Positions 24,339-33,941 of a stretch of DNA of 64,000 nucleotides are shown here, in pieces (position 1 is the first letter of the stretch; each line of letters begins with the position of its first letter). Made by a program: the position numbers and the translations under genes. The notes under the pieces are model-generated. The model made no database searches. It had not been told where the DNA came from and saw only the letters and a list, made by a program, of their open reading frames with translations. This stretch comes from Deltaproteobacteria bacterium. GTDB taxonomy: Bacteria; Desulfobacterota; Binatia; UTPRO1. Where the stretch lies: assembly GCA_016200545.1 (NCBI GenBank), contig JACQEO010000052.1, forward strand, positions 1 through 64,000, given 5' to 3'.

Positions 24339-25580
24339 TCAGCGGCGCTGCGGCGCCGCGGCCTTCCGGCCGAGCTCCTCGCGCAAGCGTGCAACCTCGG
24401 CGGCAAGCCGCACGCGCTCGGCACCGTGCTCCTCGGCGTCGCGGCGCGCCGCCGCGAGCGCGGCCTCGAGCTCCTCGATTCGTCCCTGCAGCTCCTCGAT
24501 GAAATCGTTCATGACCACATTCCCAACGATGGCCGTAATCTCGAAGGCGCCGACCACCCGCGCCTGCTCGCGCCAATATGCGCAGCCGAAGAAACTCGGT
24601 CGCAAGGGCTCGCCGAAGAGCGGCACGATTTCGCGATCGGGACGCCGGCGGCGGGCCTGCACCGCGGCGCGCTTGGCATGAAGCGCCGGGAGCGCGTCGA
24701 GGAACCGGGTGAGCGTATCACGATAGACGGCGGCGCGCGCCCCTCCCGCCAGGCGGGCGCGCGCCTCGAGCAGGAGGAGGGCCGCGGGGAGGACGCGGGC
24801 GAGGTTGGCGTCCTCGTAATTCTTGACGACGTTCGCGAGCGCGTTCGTCTCGAGCAGCGCCGTGCGGCGGTCGTCGTCGAGTCCCGACCCGTGATGCCGA
24901 TGGTAGGCGACGGCGGCCGGGACGTAGAGCACGCGCTCGCCCTCGATCCAGAGCCGCCACCCGAGGTCGACGTCCTCGAAGTACGCAAAGTAGTCGGGAT
25001 CGAACCCGCCACAGGCGAGGAATCGGGCGCGGTCGGCGAGCATCGCCGCGCCGCACGCGAAGAGGGCCGACCGCGGCGCCTCGTCGGCTGCCGGTCGTAC
25101 CGGTCGTCCGTGGCGGGGGCTGGCGCCGTGGCCGTAGAAGTTCATGGCGGCGCCGTCGAAATCGTAGTGGGCGCCTTCCCAATCGAGAATGCGACTGCCC
25201 GCCGCCGCCGCACCGCTCGCCGCGAGCGCACCCGTCATACACGTCAACCAGTCAGGCGCGATGCGGAGGTCGTTGTTCAGAAACGCGACGAGCTCGCCTT
25301 CGGCCGCCGCGGCGGCACGATCGCATGCGGCGGCGAAGCCGAGATTGGTCGCGTTCTCGAGCACGCGTACCGCCGGCCACGCCTCGCGGAGCCAGGAAGC
25401 CGACCCGTCGCGCGAGCCGTTGTCGAAGACGAGTACCTCGAGCGACTCGCGCGGATACTCGAGCGCGGCGATCGCCGGCAGCGATTCGGCGAGGAGCGCG
25501 CGGCCATTCCAGCTCGGGACGACGATCGAGACCGTCGGCGTCGCGCGTCCGCCTGCTCGCAAGCCGATGTCGTCGCTCAC
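24339..25580 (-). CDS. Family-2 glycosyltransferase with C-terminal coiled coil
   Basis: A 413-residue GT-A enzyme: SIVVPSWNGRALLAESLPAI, VFDNGSRDGS, LVAFLNNDLRIAP (metal motif) and YFAYFEDVDLGWRLWIEGE. The last 60 residues are charged and heptad-like (EELQGRIEELEAALAAARRD), suggesting a coiled coil for self-association or partner binding. Start GTG 25578-25580 overlaps the upstream double methyltransferase as GTGA. It is probably one more transferase of the surface glycan. Confidence 0.9.
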   Translation of the reverse strand: MSDDIGLRAGGRATPTVSIVVPSWNGRALLAESLPAIAALEYPRESLEVLVFDNGSRDGSASWLREAWPAVRVLENATNLGFAAACDRAAAAAEGELVAFLNNDLRIAPDWLTCMTGALAASGAAAAGSRILDWEGAHYDFDGAAMNFYGHGASPRHGRPVRPAADEAPRSALFACGAAMLADRARFLACGGFDPDYFAYFEDVDLGWRLWIEGERVLYVPAAVAYHRHHGSGLDDDRRTALLETNALANVVKNYEDANLARVLPAALLLLEARARLAGGARAAVYRDTLTRFLDALPALHAKRAAVQARRRRPDREIVPLFGEPLRPSFFGCAYWREQARVVGAFEITAIVGNVVMNDFIEELQGRIEELEAALAAARRDAEEHGAERVRLAAEVARLREELGRKAAAPQRR

Positions 25581-27487
25581 GCGCCTCCGCCGTGCACCGG
25601 GTCGGCGGCGCGCGCGAGATCGACGACGGCGGAGAGCACCGCCGCCGCACGCGCTACGCTCACCGGTGTCGCCGCCGCCGCCGACTCCGTGTCGGCGAGC
25701 GCGCGCACCGCCGCGCACCAGTCGTCGCCGCCACGCACGTCGATCGCCAGCAGATGCCGGTACGCGGGCTCGCGCCAGTCGTGCACCACCTGGTTGTACG
25801 CCGCTTGCGCGCGCGCGTAGCGCTCACCCATGACCGGCTCGGCGAGCGGCAGGTTGAGGATCTGCATGGCATGCCAGTACGGCAGGTAGCCGTTCGGCAG
25901 GACGACGACGCGCGCGCCGGCGGCCTCCCAGTAAGCGACGGTGCCGGCGAGATCGGGATGTCCGTGCGCGAGATGCTCGCGCAGGAATTGGTGCGCGTAT
26001 CCGTGTCGCGCCTCGATGAGCGCGAAGAGCAGCTGGTCGGAGTCGGCGACGCCGGCGGTCGCGAACGGCGCCGCCAAGAGCACGAAGCGGCGTGTGACGC
26101 GCGCCAACTCGTCGAGGAGCGCGCGGCGCTCGTCGACGGCGACGTGCTCGAGGACGTCGAGGCAGAGGACGACGTCGAAGCTCTCGTCCGCGAACGGCAG
26201 CCGCCCGGGCGCGACGGCGCGGTGGTCGGGGTGATCGCTCGCGCGCACGTCGGTCGAGAGCGGCGGCTGCTCCTCGGGGAGGAAGTCGCCGCTCGTCGCC
26301 AGGTGCCCGCCGCCACCGCCGAGGACACCGCCGACGTCGAGGATCGTGCGGTGCCGGCCCGGGAGGCGCGCCAGCACGGCGCGACATTGCGCATAACGCT
26401 GATGCATGTCGAACGGCAGGCGCAGGACGAGTTCCGCGCCGGCGACGTCGTCGGCGACGACCTCGAGGCGGCGGAAGAGCAACGGTCCGCTCGTCCGGAC
26501 GCGTAGCGCATGGCCGCCGGCCGCGACCGGGAGCGGCGGGCACTCGAGCGTGCTCCAGCCGGGCCCGACGCGCGCTCGTGCCAGCCGGAAGTCGTCGAGC
26601 ACGACCGTCACGTCGGCACCCGCGGCGTCGCCGCAAACCTCAAGGCGAACCCGCAGGCGCGCCGGCGCGCGACCAGTGATGAGCACGTAGGCGCCGGCCT
26701 CGCCGGCACCGACCCAACGCAGGTCGGGCGGATGTGTCGATCCCGCCGAGCCGAATCCGCTGCGCAGACGGACGGCGACACGCGACGCCGCCGCGCCGCT
26801 CACGATCGGCAGATCGGCATCGACGGCGAATCCGTCCCAGCGCAGACATGCTGCGGGCGCGAGTCCGGGCGCGCCGTCACGGCGCGCCAGCACCTCGAGG
26901 TTGAACGGCGCCTCATAGAAGCGGAAATCGACCGTGAACCCGAGCGCGAGCAGGCGGTCGACCCAGTACGACGGCGGCCGCTCGGAAAAGTGCGTCTCCT
27001 CGTGACGGTCGAAGAGCAGCGGATCGGGCGTGGCGCCGATCAGGACACCGCCCGGCCGCAGCACCCGCCGCACCTCCGCCAACGCCGGCTCGGGATCGAC
27101 GACGTGCTCGAGCACGTCGAACGCGCTCACGACGTCGACGCTCTCATCGGCGAGCGGCAGCCGTTCGAGCACGGCGCGCGCGACCTTGCCGGCGGCCGCC
27201 GGCGCCGCTGCAACGACGCGGCCGAGCGCGTAGGCGCTGACGTCGAGCCCGGCGGCGCGAAAACCGCCGGCGCCCGCCTCGGCGACGAGGTACCCGTAGG
27301 CGCACCCGAGGTCGAGCCAGCGCGCGCCGCGCGCGCAGCGCGCCGCGAGATAGGCCACCCAGTGCGCCCAGCTGGCGTGTACACGCTCATAGCCGACGCT
27401 GGGGTACCCGCTGTTGACGCCGTGGTAGTAGCCCTCGTCGTAGAGCGCCCCGAGGGCTTGGGGGTCGAGATCCGGCGCCGATCGCAT
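25577..27487 (-). CDS. Tandem methyltransferase protein with central beta-domain
   Basis: A 636-residue protein with two class-I SAM-dependent methyltransferase domains. The first (about 10-210) has WLDLGCAYGYLVAEAG and VVSAFDVLEHVVDPEPAL; the second (about 360-560) has ILDVGGVLGGGGGHLA and VVLCLDVLEHVAVDERRAL. Between them (about 240-350) is a beta-rich segment ending in LLFRRLEVVADD that looks like a carbohydrate-associated sandwich. It is likely to methylate sugars or glycan ends. Start is ATG 27485-27487; it is coupled to the coiled-coil glycosyltransferase. Confidence 0.85.
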   Translation of the reverse strand: MRSAPDLDPQALGALYDEGYYHGVNSGYPSVGYERVHASWAHWVAYLAARCARGARWLDLGCAYGYLVAEAGAGGFRAAGLDVSAYALGRVVAAAPAAAGKVARAVLERLPLADESVDVVSAFDVLEHVVDPEPALAEVRRVLRPGGVLIGATPDPLLFDRHEETHFSERPPSYWVDRLLALGFTVDFRFYEAPFNLEVLARRDGAPGLAPAACLRWDGFAVDADLPIVSGAAASRVAVRLRSGFGSAGSTHPPDLRWVGAGEAGAYVLITGRAPARLRVRLEVCGDAAGADVTVVLDDFRLARARVGPGWSTLECPPLPVAAGGHALRVRTSGPLLFRRLEVVADDVAGAELVLRLPFDMHQRYAQCRAVLARLPGRHRTILDVGGVLGGGGGHLATSGDFLPEEQPPLSTDVRASDHPDHRAVAPGRLPFADESFDVVLCLDVLEHVAVDERRALLDELARVTRRFVLLAAPFATAGVADSDQLLFALIEARHGYAHQFLREHLAHGHPDLAGTVAYWEAAGARVVVLPNGYLPYWHAMQILNLPLAEPVMGERYARAQAAYNQVVHDWREPAYRHLLAIDVRGGDDWCAAVRALADTESAAAATPVSVARAAAVLSAVVDLARAADPVHGGGA

Positions 27488-27498
27488 CGCGCGCTGAT

Positions 27499-30300
27499 CT
27501 ATACCACCCGCGCGAACGCGGGCACAATTTTCCCGTGCATGCGCGCCGCGCGGCGCGCGCACGACGGGAGAAGCGCGGCCGCGAGCGCGGTCACGACGAT
27601 GCCCCATCCCCACGACGCGGGCAGGTAGCGGTACTCCAGGCAGTGCGGACCCGGCGGCACGAGCACGCCGCGGAGCACACCATCGGCGGTGAGGATCGGC
27701 GTCGGCCGGCCATCGATCGTCGCCCGCCATCCGGGGTAGTCGAGGTCGCCGAGGACGACGAGCGCCGTCTCGGCGCCGTCGGTCGCGATCGCGATCGTCT
27801 CGGGGTCGTCCTTCACGACGATCGTGGCGCCGCTCCAGGCGCTCGCGCCCAGAAGGCCGTCGCCGTGTGCGCGCGTCGCGGCGTCCTGCTGCTGCATCGC
27901 GGTGGCGACGCGTTCGGCGGCGAGGCCCACCGCGGCGGGAGCGGTGACGAGGGCCGCGGCGCGGAAGTCGAAGCCGTCGGCGAGGCGTGTGAGCGCCGCT
28001 TCGACGCTCGCAACCGGCTCGCGGCGCGTCACGCGAAACGCGCGCGGCAACGCGTTGCGGTTTTCGTAGACGACGACGTCGACGGCGGCATCGTGGAAGA
28101 CCGGCACGAGCGCGCTCACCTCGGCGCGATGGCGCGTCACCGCCACGGCGCGCCGCGCCGCCTCCGCGTCCGTGCCCTCGCTGAATCCGAGGTCGCCGAA
28201 GTCGACGCGCGCGCGCCGCCCAGCTCCGGCGCTCGCGCCCTCGAGTCGGAGCCGCACACGCCGCCGCACGCCGGGGGCACCGAGCGCGACGTGCGTCGGG
28301 CGCCAGCCGGGCGTGGCGTCGGCGTCGATCGCCGTCGATCGGGAGCCGGCGGCCGCGGATGCATCGTCGCGCTCGGTGCCCCCGGCGGGTGGTGGCGACG
28401 TCGCCGTCGCGCCGTCGCCGCCCGCTGGCGGCACCTCGATGCTCCACGTCAGGCGCGCGGCGTCGGACTCGACGTGCAGGTCCCACGCGAGCTCGGGTGC
28501 CTCGCTCTCCGCCTCGAGCTCGAGCGCGAACGGCGTCAGCAGCGAGAGCGCGAAACGCCGCTCGCCGCCGCTTTCGACCGTACCGAGCGCCAGGTCCGCG
28601 CCTTCGGCACGGATGGCGCGCAGGCCGGAGAGAAGGCGCGCCAACCGCTCGTGTCCAATCTGACGATCGACCCTGGTGTCGAGGTCGTGGAGGTCGAGAG
28701 CGCCCCGGGCCACGATCCAGCGGACACCAGCGAGATCGATCGCCGGCGCGGTCGCCGCCACCGGCAGATCGGGATCGACGGTGAAGTGAATGATCCGCGA
28801 GCAGAAGCTCACCAGCCGCGTGAAGAACGCATAGGTCGTGCCCGGCGTCAGCACGTCGATCGCGCGCAGATCGCGAAGGCCCGCCGCGGCGGAGGTGAGC
28901 GGCGGCATGAGCGCATCGGCGGCGAGGATGCGTCCTCGCGGCGCGGCGCGCAGAAACTCGACGTACGGTGGCGGGCGATAGGGATCGAGGCGCGGCGGGT
29001 GGACCGCCGGTGCGAGGAGGCGGAGCTCGAACACGACGCTCGCGGCGAGGAGAATCGCCGTCGGCGCCGCGCCGAGGCGGCGTCCCCCCGGCCACGCGGG
29101 CGGGCGCACCAGGCCGTGGGCGACGGCGTCGAGGCCGATCGCCGCGACGACCGCGAGCCCGAAGGCGGCCGTGAAGGTGTACTTGAGAAAGAAGATGCCG
29201 CGTACGACGGGCACCGCCGTCATCCACTCGTGGCCGAAGAGCCCGGCGTTGCGGAGCAGGACGAGCGCCGACCACAGCGCGAAGAAGCGCGCCACCCCAC
29301 GCAAGGGCGAGCGCCCCGCGACGACACCGAGAACCGCGAGCATCGTCGCCACGACGCCGATCGCCGGCGGCAGCGGCAGGCCCTCGGCGAAGACGCGCCC
29401 GGGCGGCACAAAGAGCCGCGGCAGCGCCACCGCCGCGAGCGTCGGCCACGGGAGCGTGAGCCCGGCGAGCGCGGACCGGCCGCCGAGCGTCAACCCGGAC
29501 GCGCGCGCCATGAGCTCCGCCGCGGGTACCAGGAGGTAGGCGGCGAGACCGATGCCGAGCCCCAACGCAACGAACGTCGCGAGACGCGTGGCGGCGCCGG
29601 CGCCGCCGCCAAAGCGGGGCGCGCGCACCACCGCGTAGGCGGCGACGAGTGCGAAGCAGAGCAGGCTCGCCTGCAGCTTGCCGCCGACGAGCGAACCGGC
29701 CGACGCGAGCGCGAGCAGGGTCCATCCGCCGCGCGCGCCGCGTCGGCCGCGCTCGAGACCGGCGAGCATCAACGGCAGGAACACCTCGGCCGAGAGCGGA
29801 TGATGGACGATCCACGCCATCGCGTAGCCGCCGTACGCCGTCACCACCGCCCCGGTGAGCGCCGCAACCGGCGCGAGCGTCAATGCGTCGAGGAAAAGCA
29901 CAGTACCGAGCGCGAGCAGCAGGAGCCGCGCGAGCGCGAAGAGATCGAAACCGCGGGGACCGGGCCAGAGCGCGAGCGGCAGATGCAACGGGTTTGCAGC
30001 GCCGGAGTTGAGGTTCGCCGCGAGCGGCGCGCCCAACCCCTCGGCCGCCGTCCACAGCGGCGGCTCACCCGCCCGCCAGCCCGCCGCCGCGAGGTACGGG
30101 CTCGGCTCGTCCACCCACGCCGCCCCCTCGACGTCGAGGAGGTGCGGCGCCGCCGCCGACGCCGGGGCGCCGTACGGGCCGGTGGGCGTGAGCCCGCTCG
30201 TGTAGGTCGCCGGCGAGAGCGACCGTTCGTCGAAGATCACGTCGTGGAAGAAGAGTCCGTGCGTCACCAGCAGCACGGCGAGTGTCGGTACGAGACGCAC
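27499..30300 (-). CDS. YfhO-like polytopic membrane protein
   Basis: A 933-residue membrane protein: about a dozen hydrophobic helices in the first 430 residues, a large extracytoplasmic domain, and a single C-terminal helix. The ending LDYPGWRATIDGRPTPI, GVLVPPGPHCLEYRY and a final TM is the hallmark of the YfhO family, GT-C-like proteins implicated in glycosylating lipoteichoic acid or other envelope polymers. Start is GTG 30298-30300, 4 nt after the stop of the next membrane protein, so both are probably co-translated. An acidic-proline linker near residues 610-640 is low complexity. Confidence 0.85.
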   Translation of the reverse strand: MRLVPTLAVLLVTHGLFFHDVIFDERSLSPATYTSGLTPTGPYGAPASAAAPHLLDVEGAAWVDEPSPYLAAAGWRAGEPPLWTAAEGLGAPLAANLNSGAANPLHLPLALWPGPRGFDLFALARLLLLALGTVLFLDALTLAPVAALTGAVVTAYGGYAMAWIVHHPLSAEVFLPLMLAGLERGRRGARGGWTLLALASAGSLVGGKLQASLLCFALVAAYAVVRAPRFGGGAGAATRLATFVALGLGIGLAAYLLVPAAELMARASGLTLGGRSALAGLTLPWPTLAAVALPRLFVPPGRVFAEGLPLPPAIGVVATMLAVLGVVAGRSPLRGVARFFALWSALVLLRNAGLFGHEWMTAVPVVRGIFFLKYTFTAAFGLAVVAAIGLDAVAHGLVRPPAWPGGRRLGAAPTAILLAASVVFELRLLAPAVHPPRLDPYRPPPYVEFLRAAPRGRILAADALMPPLTSAAAGLRDLRAIDVLTPGTTYAFFTRLVSFCSRIIHFTVDPDLPVAATAPAIDLAGVRWIVARGALDLHDLDTRVDRQIGHERLARLLSGLRAIRAEGADLALGTVESGGERRFALSLLTPFALELEAESEAPELAWDLHVESDAARLTWSIEVPPAGGDGATATSPPPAGGTERDDASAAAGSRSTAIDADATPGWRPTHVALGAPGVRRRVRLRLEGASAGAGRRARVDFGDLGFSEGTDAEAARRAVAVTRHRAEVSALVPVFHDAAVDVVVYENRNALPRAFRVTRREPVASVEAALTRLADGFDFRAAALVTAPAAVGLAAERVATAMQQQDAATRAHGDGLLGASAWSGATIVVKDDPETIAIATDGAETALVVLGDLDYPGWRATIDGRPTPILTADGVLRGVLVPPGPHCLEYRYLPASWGWGIVVTALAAALLPSCARRAARMHGKIVPAFARVV

Positions 30301-30304
30301 CGGC

Positions 30305-32329
30305 TCAGGGCTCCGTCGCGCCGGAGGGCGCAGCCGCGGTGGACTGATTACAGCCGACCCCGAGCGGTACGTCGTAGAGGTCGAGCTCCGCGGGCGCATC
30401 GGCGCGACGATCGAGCACGAGTTGCACGGCGGCGTTCGCGCCGGTGATACAGAGCTCGGCGACCCTTGCCGGCGGCGCGCTGCGGCCGCCGGCTGCGAGC
30501 GCGACCGTGCCCGCGCCACCCAGCGCCGCGACGACGCGACGCTCGGCCCCCCCCTCGTCGGCGAGCAACGCGGCGCCGCCCGCGGCAGCGGTCGTGGCGT
30601 CGAGGCGGCGCGGCGCGCTGGCGACGCGGCGCGCGCATACGATGCGCGACGGCAGCGTCGGCGGCAAAGCCGGTGTCCCGTCGCCGTAGCGTCGTGGATC
30701 GGGGGAAACACGGATCGGCACCGCGATCGCGGCTCCGTCGGCGCGGCACGCGTCGTAGTCGAGGATGGACGGATAGCGCACGGCGAGCAGCGGGCCGATA
30801 CGCGTACGGTCGACTTCCGCCCGGGGCGGCGCCGCCGCGAGCGCGATCGCCGTCGGATCGTCGCCGTACCAAAACGCGAGGTGCCGCGGATCGGTGACTG
30901 CGGTCCTCGCACCGACCGGCAGCGACACGTGATCGAGGGACCAGCGAAACCAGAAGCCGTTGTCGCCGGTCGCGTCGGCGAGCGCCGGTCCGTGGACGCG
31001 ATGCCAGAGCGCCTCGAAGTCGCCGCCGAGCGCCGCGGCGAGCACGCCGGCGCGCCGCTTGACGGCGAGGGTCGTCACGCGCCCGGCGCTCGCCGCGTCA
31101 CGGCCGGGTCTTCCGTCGAGCGTCAACCCCGCCGGCGCGATCGGCATGTAGCCCGCGGCGGCGACGCGCCGAAGCCAGTCGGCGGTGGAGAGCGCGAAGA
31201 GCGCGCACGCGCCGAGCGCGCAGACGGCGCCGAGATAACGTGCCCGCATCGTGGTTCGTGTCGCGGCGCGCATCGTCGCGGGGCGTCGCGTACCGACGAG
31301 CGCGCCCGCCGCGAGCGCCCAGAGCGGCAGCGCACTGTCGAGGTAGTAGTACCAGGCGTCCCCGGGGAGGCCGAGGACGAGGAGCGTCGTGACGAGTCCC
31401 GGCACGAGTACGACACGCGCGCCACGGTCGCCGCGGAGCGTGGCGAGGAGCAGGCGGAGGAGTCCGCCCGCCACCACGACCGCGAGCACCAGCGTCGCCG
31501 CACCGAGGATCCAGCCGTTGGCGTCGCCCTCGCTCCAGCGCCCGAGCCCGGCGACGACGCGCGCCGGCAAGCTCGCGACCGCAAGCAGGCGCGGCACGAG
31601 CGGCGCGTGCGGCGCCCGCGTCGGTAGCGCGCCGAGCCCGCTCTCGGTCGCCGCGCTCGTCGCGACCATCGCCCACAACGCGGGCGCACCGACGAAGGCG
31701 CCCGCCGCGATCCCCGGAACGAGCATGCGTGGCGGGACCCGGTCGGCGAGGACGAGTAGCGCGACGCCCGCGACCCACCCGGCCATCGTCAGATGGAGTT
31801 GAACGGCGAGGCCGAGCAGCCCGCCGACGAGCGCGATGCGTCGGCGGCTCGGCGCGTCGAGCATCACGAGGATCACGAGCACGCCGATGAACGGCAGCGC
31901 CGCCGGCGCCCAGTAGATGCGGCCGTCGATCACCCAGATCGGGTGGACGGCGGCGACTGCCGCCGTCACCACACCGGCGATCGGACCCCAGAGGCGGCGC
32001 GCGACGTGCCAGGTGACGACGAGCGCCGCCGTCGACAGGCAGGCGGCGAACCAATAGCCGGCGATCGGATCGCGCCAGAGCAGGTACGGAAGCGCCCAAA
32101 AATAGTGATAGAGCGCCCCGAGCCGGGTCACCCGTCGCATCGTCGGGCCGATCAACGGCCAGGATCTGCCGCCGACGATGTCGAGCGCGGTCGCGACGTC
32201 ACGCGCCTGGTCGACGCCGAACCACCCGAGGTCGAGCCGAACGCATCGCAGCGTCACCCCGACGCATGCCACCGCCGCGAGCGCGGGCGCTTCCCAGCGG
32301 GGCGTGTCGGACCACCGCCTGTCCCCCAT
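30305..32329 (-). CDS. GT-C-like polytopic membrane protein
   Basis: A 674-residue protein with about 12 transmembrane segments in its first 430 residues and an extracytoplasmic C-terminal third. The first loop holds WFGVDQARD, the acidic DQ/DE position typical of lipid-sugar-dependent GT-C glycosyltransferases (ArnT/PMT families), and the HWYY-like region is GDAWYYYLDSALPLW. The donor would be a polyprenyl-phosphate sugar. The C-terminal soluble part is not recognised. It sits directly upstream of the YfhO-like gene. Confidence 0.8.
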   Translation of the reverse strand: MGDRRWSDTPRWEAPALAAVACVGVTLRCVRLDLGWFGVDQARDVATALDIVGGRSWPLIGPTMRRVTRLGALYHYFWALPYLLWRDPIAGYWFAACLSTAALVVTWHVARRLWGPIAGVVTAAVAAVHPIWVIDGRIYWAPAALPFIGVLVILVMLDAPSRRRIALVGGLLGLAVQLHLTMAGWVAGVALLVLADRVPPRMLVPGIAAGAFVGAPALWAMVATSAATESGLGALPTRAPHAPLVPRLLAVASLPARVVAGLGRWSEGDANGWILGAATLVLAVVVAGGLLRLLLATLRGDRGARVVLVPGLVTTLLVLGLPGDAWYYYLDSALPLWALAAGALVGTRRPATMRAATRTTMRARYLGAVCALGACALFALSTADWLRRVAAAGYMPIAPAGLTLDGRPGRDAASAGRVTTLAVKRRAGVLAAALGGDFEALWHRVHGPALADATGDNGFWFRWSLDHVSLPVGARTAVTDPRHLAFWYGDDPTAIALAAAPPRAEVDRTRIGPLLAVRYPSILDYDACRADGAAIAVPIRVSPDPRRYGDGTPALPPTLPSRIVCARRVASAPRRLDATTAAAGGAALLADEGGAERRVVAALGGAGTVALAAGGRSAPPARVAELCITGANAAVQLVLDRRADAPAELDLYDVPLGVGCNQSTAAAPSGATEP

Positions 32330-32395
32330 CCGCCCGCGACCATAGAGCAGCTCCGCGGGAAGCGAAAGCCGCGCGGCGCACTCGCCACGCCTGGC

Positions 32396-33841
32396 TCAGC
32401 GATGCGGAAAAGTGACGCGACGGACGAAGAGGTCCGCGGGCCTCGTCTTGTTCTGCGCGTCGGCGAGATTCTTGATCGAGTCTTTGGCGCTCGCCCACAC
32501 CTCCCAGGTGACGTAGGCGACGCCGTCCGCGACCACGACCTGCGGGTAGTGCACGTCGTCGCCACTCTTCTCGTCGAGGGCGTACACCGGCTCGGAGAGA
32601 CCCGTCCAGGTCTTCCCACCGTCGGTCGAGCGACTCAGCCGTACCTCTTTCTGGTGCTTCTCGTGGGTGACGTAGAGCGTACCGTCGCGGTCGATCGCCA
32701 AGCGGGGGTTGGAAAACTTGCCGTCGCCCTCGCTCACGGTCGTGAGCGCATCGCCGGTGCGCCACGTCCCATCGGCACCGAGCTCGTCGTAGTAGACGCG
32801 CCACGGCCCCTCCCTCAGGCCTGCGTGAAACACCATCCGCGCGGTGTCACCGGCGACCGTCAGGTGGAAGCGTGGCGGAATTCCGCCGTCGACGTCGGAG
32901 ACGAGAACGTCCGTGCCCCAGGTCTTGCCCCCGTCCGTCGACGCGTCACTCCAGAGCTCGCCCCTGACGCTCTTCCCGGACGCGGCGGCGGTCCACACGA
33001 CGACCGCGCGGTCGCCCGCGAAGACGACGCGCGGCTGGCTCGGCGAGAGACGACTCTCACCGTCGTCGATGATCGTCGGCTCCGTCCACGTCGCGCCGCG
33101 GTCACTCGACGCGACCGAGTGGACTCGCCGTCCCTGCCCGAGATCCTCCTCCCACACGACCACGAGCGTGCCCTTACCGTCGCTCGCGACGTCGACGCTG
33201 ACGACGACACCGTATTTCTCGTCGCTGCCCTCGAGACTTACGTCTTCGGCGAGCCAATTCTGGCCATGGTCGAGCGAGCGATTGAAATACAGCCGGAAGC
33301 CGTGCTTTCGCTCGTCGACCCACACCGCGTAGATGCCGCCATCGGCGTCGGTCGCGAGCGATGGAATGAACGAGGTCGGCTGCGAGTTGATGCGGCGCTC
33401 GGTCTCCCAGGTGGCACCGGCGTCGGTGGAGCGGCGGAACATGACGAACTTGTCGCCGGTCGCCTGACGGCGCGCCTGCCACGTCAAATAGAGTTCATTC
33501 GCCGCCGCTCCCGGGCGCAGATCGGGAACGATCGAGATCGTATCGCGCATCGACTCCGGGGTCAGATACTGCTCGGCACCGAAGGCGGCGCCGGCGGCCG
33601 CAGCGCGCCGATAGACGAGCGGGCGGAATCGCTGCTCCTGGCGCATGTACACGGCAACCGCACCGCCGCCGCTCGTGGGGATGATCGCCGTGTAGTACGG
33701 GAACGTGAAGACGCCGAGCGTGCCCACTTCGGGGTCCAGGCGCTCGATCGGCCCGAGCTGTTCGCCGTGGCCGCCCCGCTGGCAGCCGAGCGCCAGCATG
33801 AGCGCGAGGAGCGACGTCAGTCGCGATCGTGAGAGCATCAT
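32396..33841 (-). CDS. Sialidase-fold (BNR-repeat) lipoprotein
   Basis: A 481-residue lipoprotein (lipobox LALGC) whose body is a six-bladed beta-propeller of sialidase type. Several Asp-box repeats are visible: STDAGATWE, SLDHGQNW, SSDRGATWTEP, STDGGKTWG and STDGGKTWTG. No sialidase catalytic Arg triad is evident, so it may bind or present rather than cleave glycans. Start is ATG 33839-33841. It stands between the glycan membrane proteins and the cysteine-rich exported protein. Confidence 0.85.
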   Translation of the reverse strand: MMLSRSRLTSLLALMLALGCQRGGHGEQLGPIERLDPEVGTLGVFTFPYYTAIIPTSGGGAVAVYMRQEQRFRPLVYRRAAAAGAAFGAEQYLTPESMRDTISIVPDLRPGAAANELYLTWQARRQATGDKFVMFRRSTDAGATWETERRINSQPTSFIPSLATDADGGIYAVWVDERKHGFRLYFNRSLDHGQNWLAEDVSLEGSDEKYGVVVSVDVASDGKGTLVVVWEEDLGQGRRVHSVASSDRGATWTEPTIIDDGESRLSPSQPRVVFAGDRAVVVWTAAASGKSVRGELWSDASTDGGKTWGTDVLVSDVDGGIPPRFHLTVAGDTARMVFHAGLREGPWRVYYDELGADGTWRTGDALTTVSEGDGKFSNPRLAIDRDGTLYVTHEKHQKEVRLSRSTDGGKTWTGLSEPVYALDEKSGDDVHYPQVVVADGVAYVTWEVWASAKDSIKNLADAQNKTRPADLFVRRVTFPHR

Positions 33842-33880
33842 GCGCCTTCGTGGTGCGAGGTGAGCGAGTGGAAAAGAAAA

Positions 33881-33909
33881 GGGGGGCCGATGACAAGCAT
33901 CGGCCCCCC
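33881..33909 (-). terminator. Rho-independent terminator
   Basis: A 12-bp perfect stem (GGGGGGCCGATG / CATCGGCCCCCC) with a 5-nt loop, followed on the minus strand by a TTTTCTTTT tract. It lies about 30 nt past the stop of the 33942 gene and is the clearest terminator in the window. Confidence 0.88.
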
Positions 33910-33941
33910 TTCGATGCGTAGACGGTCTACGCGATGATCAA

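Noticed and set aside
25577..30055. One reading frame of nearly 1500 codons on the minus strand
   Set aside because: Only its 3' part (25577-27487) is coding; the remainder is an antisense-frame shadow of the YfhO-like gene, as is common in GC-rich DNA.
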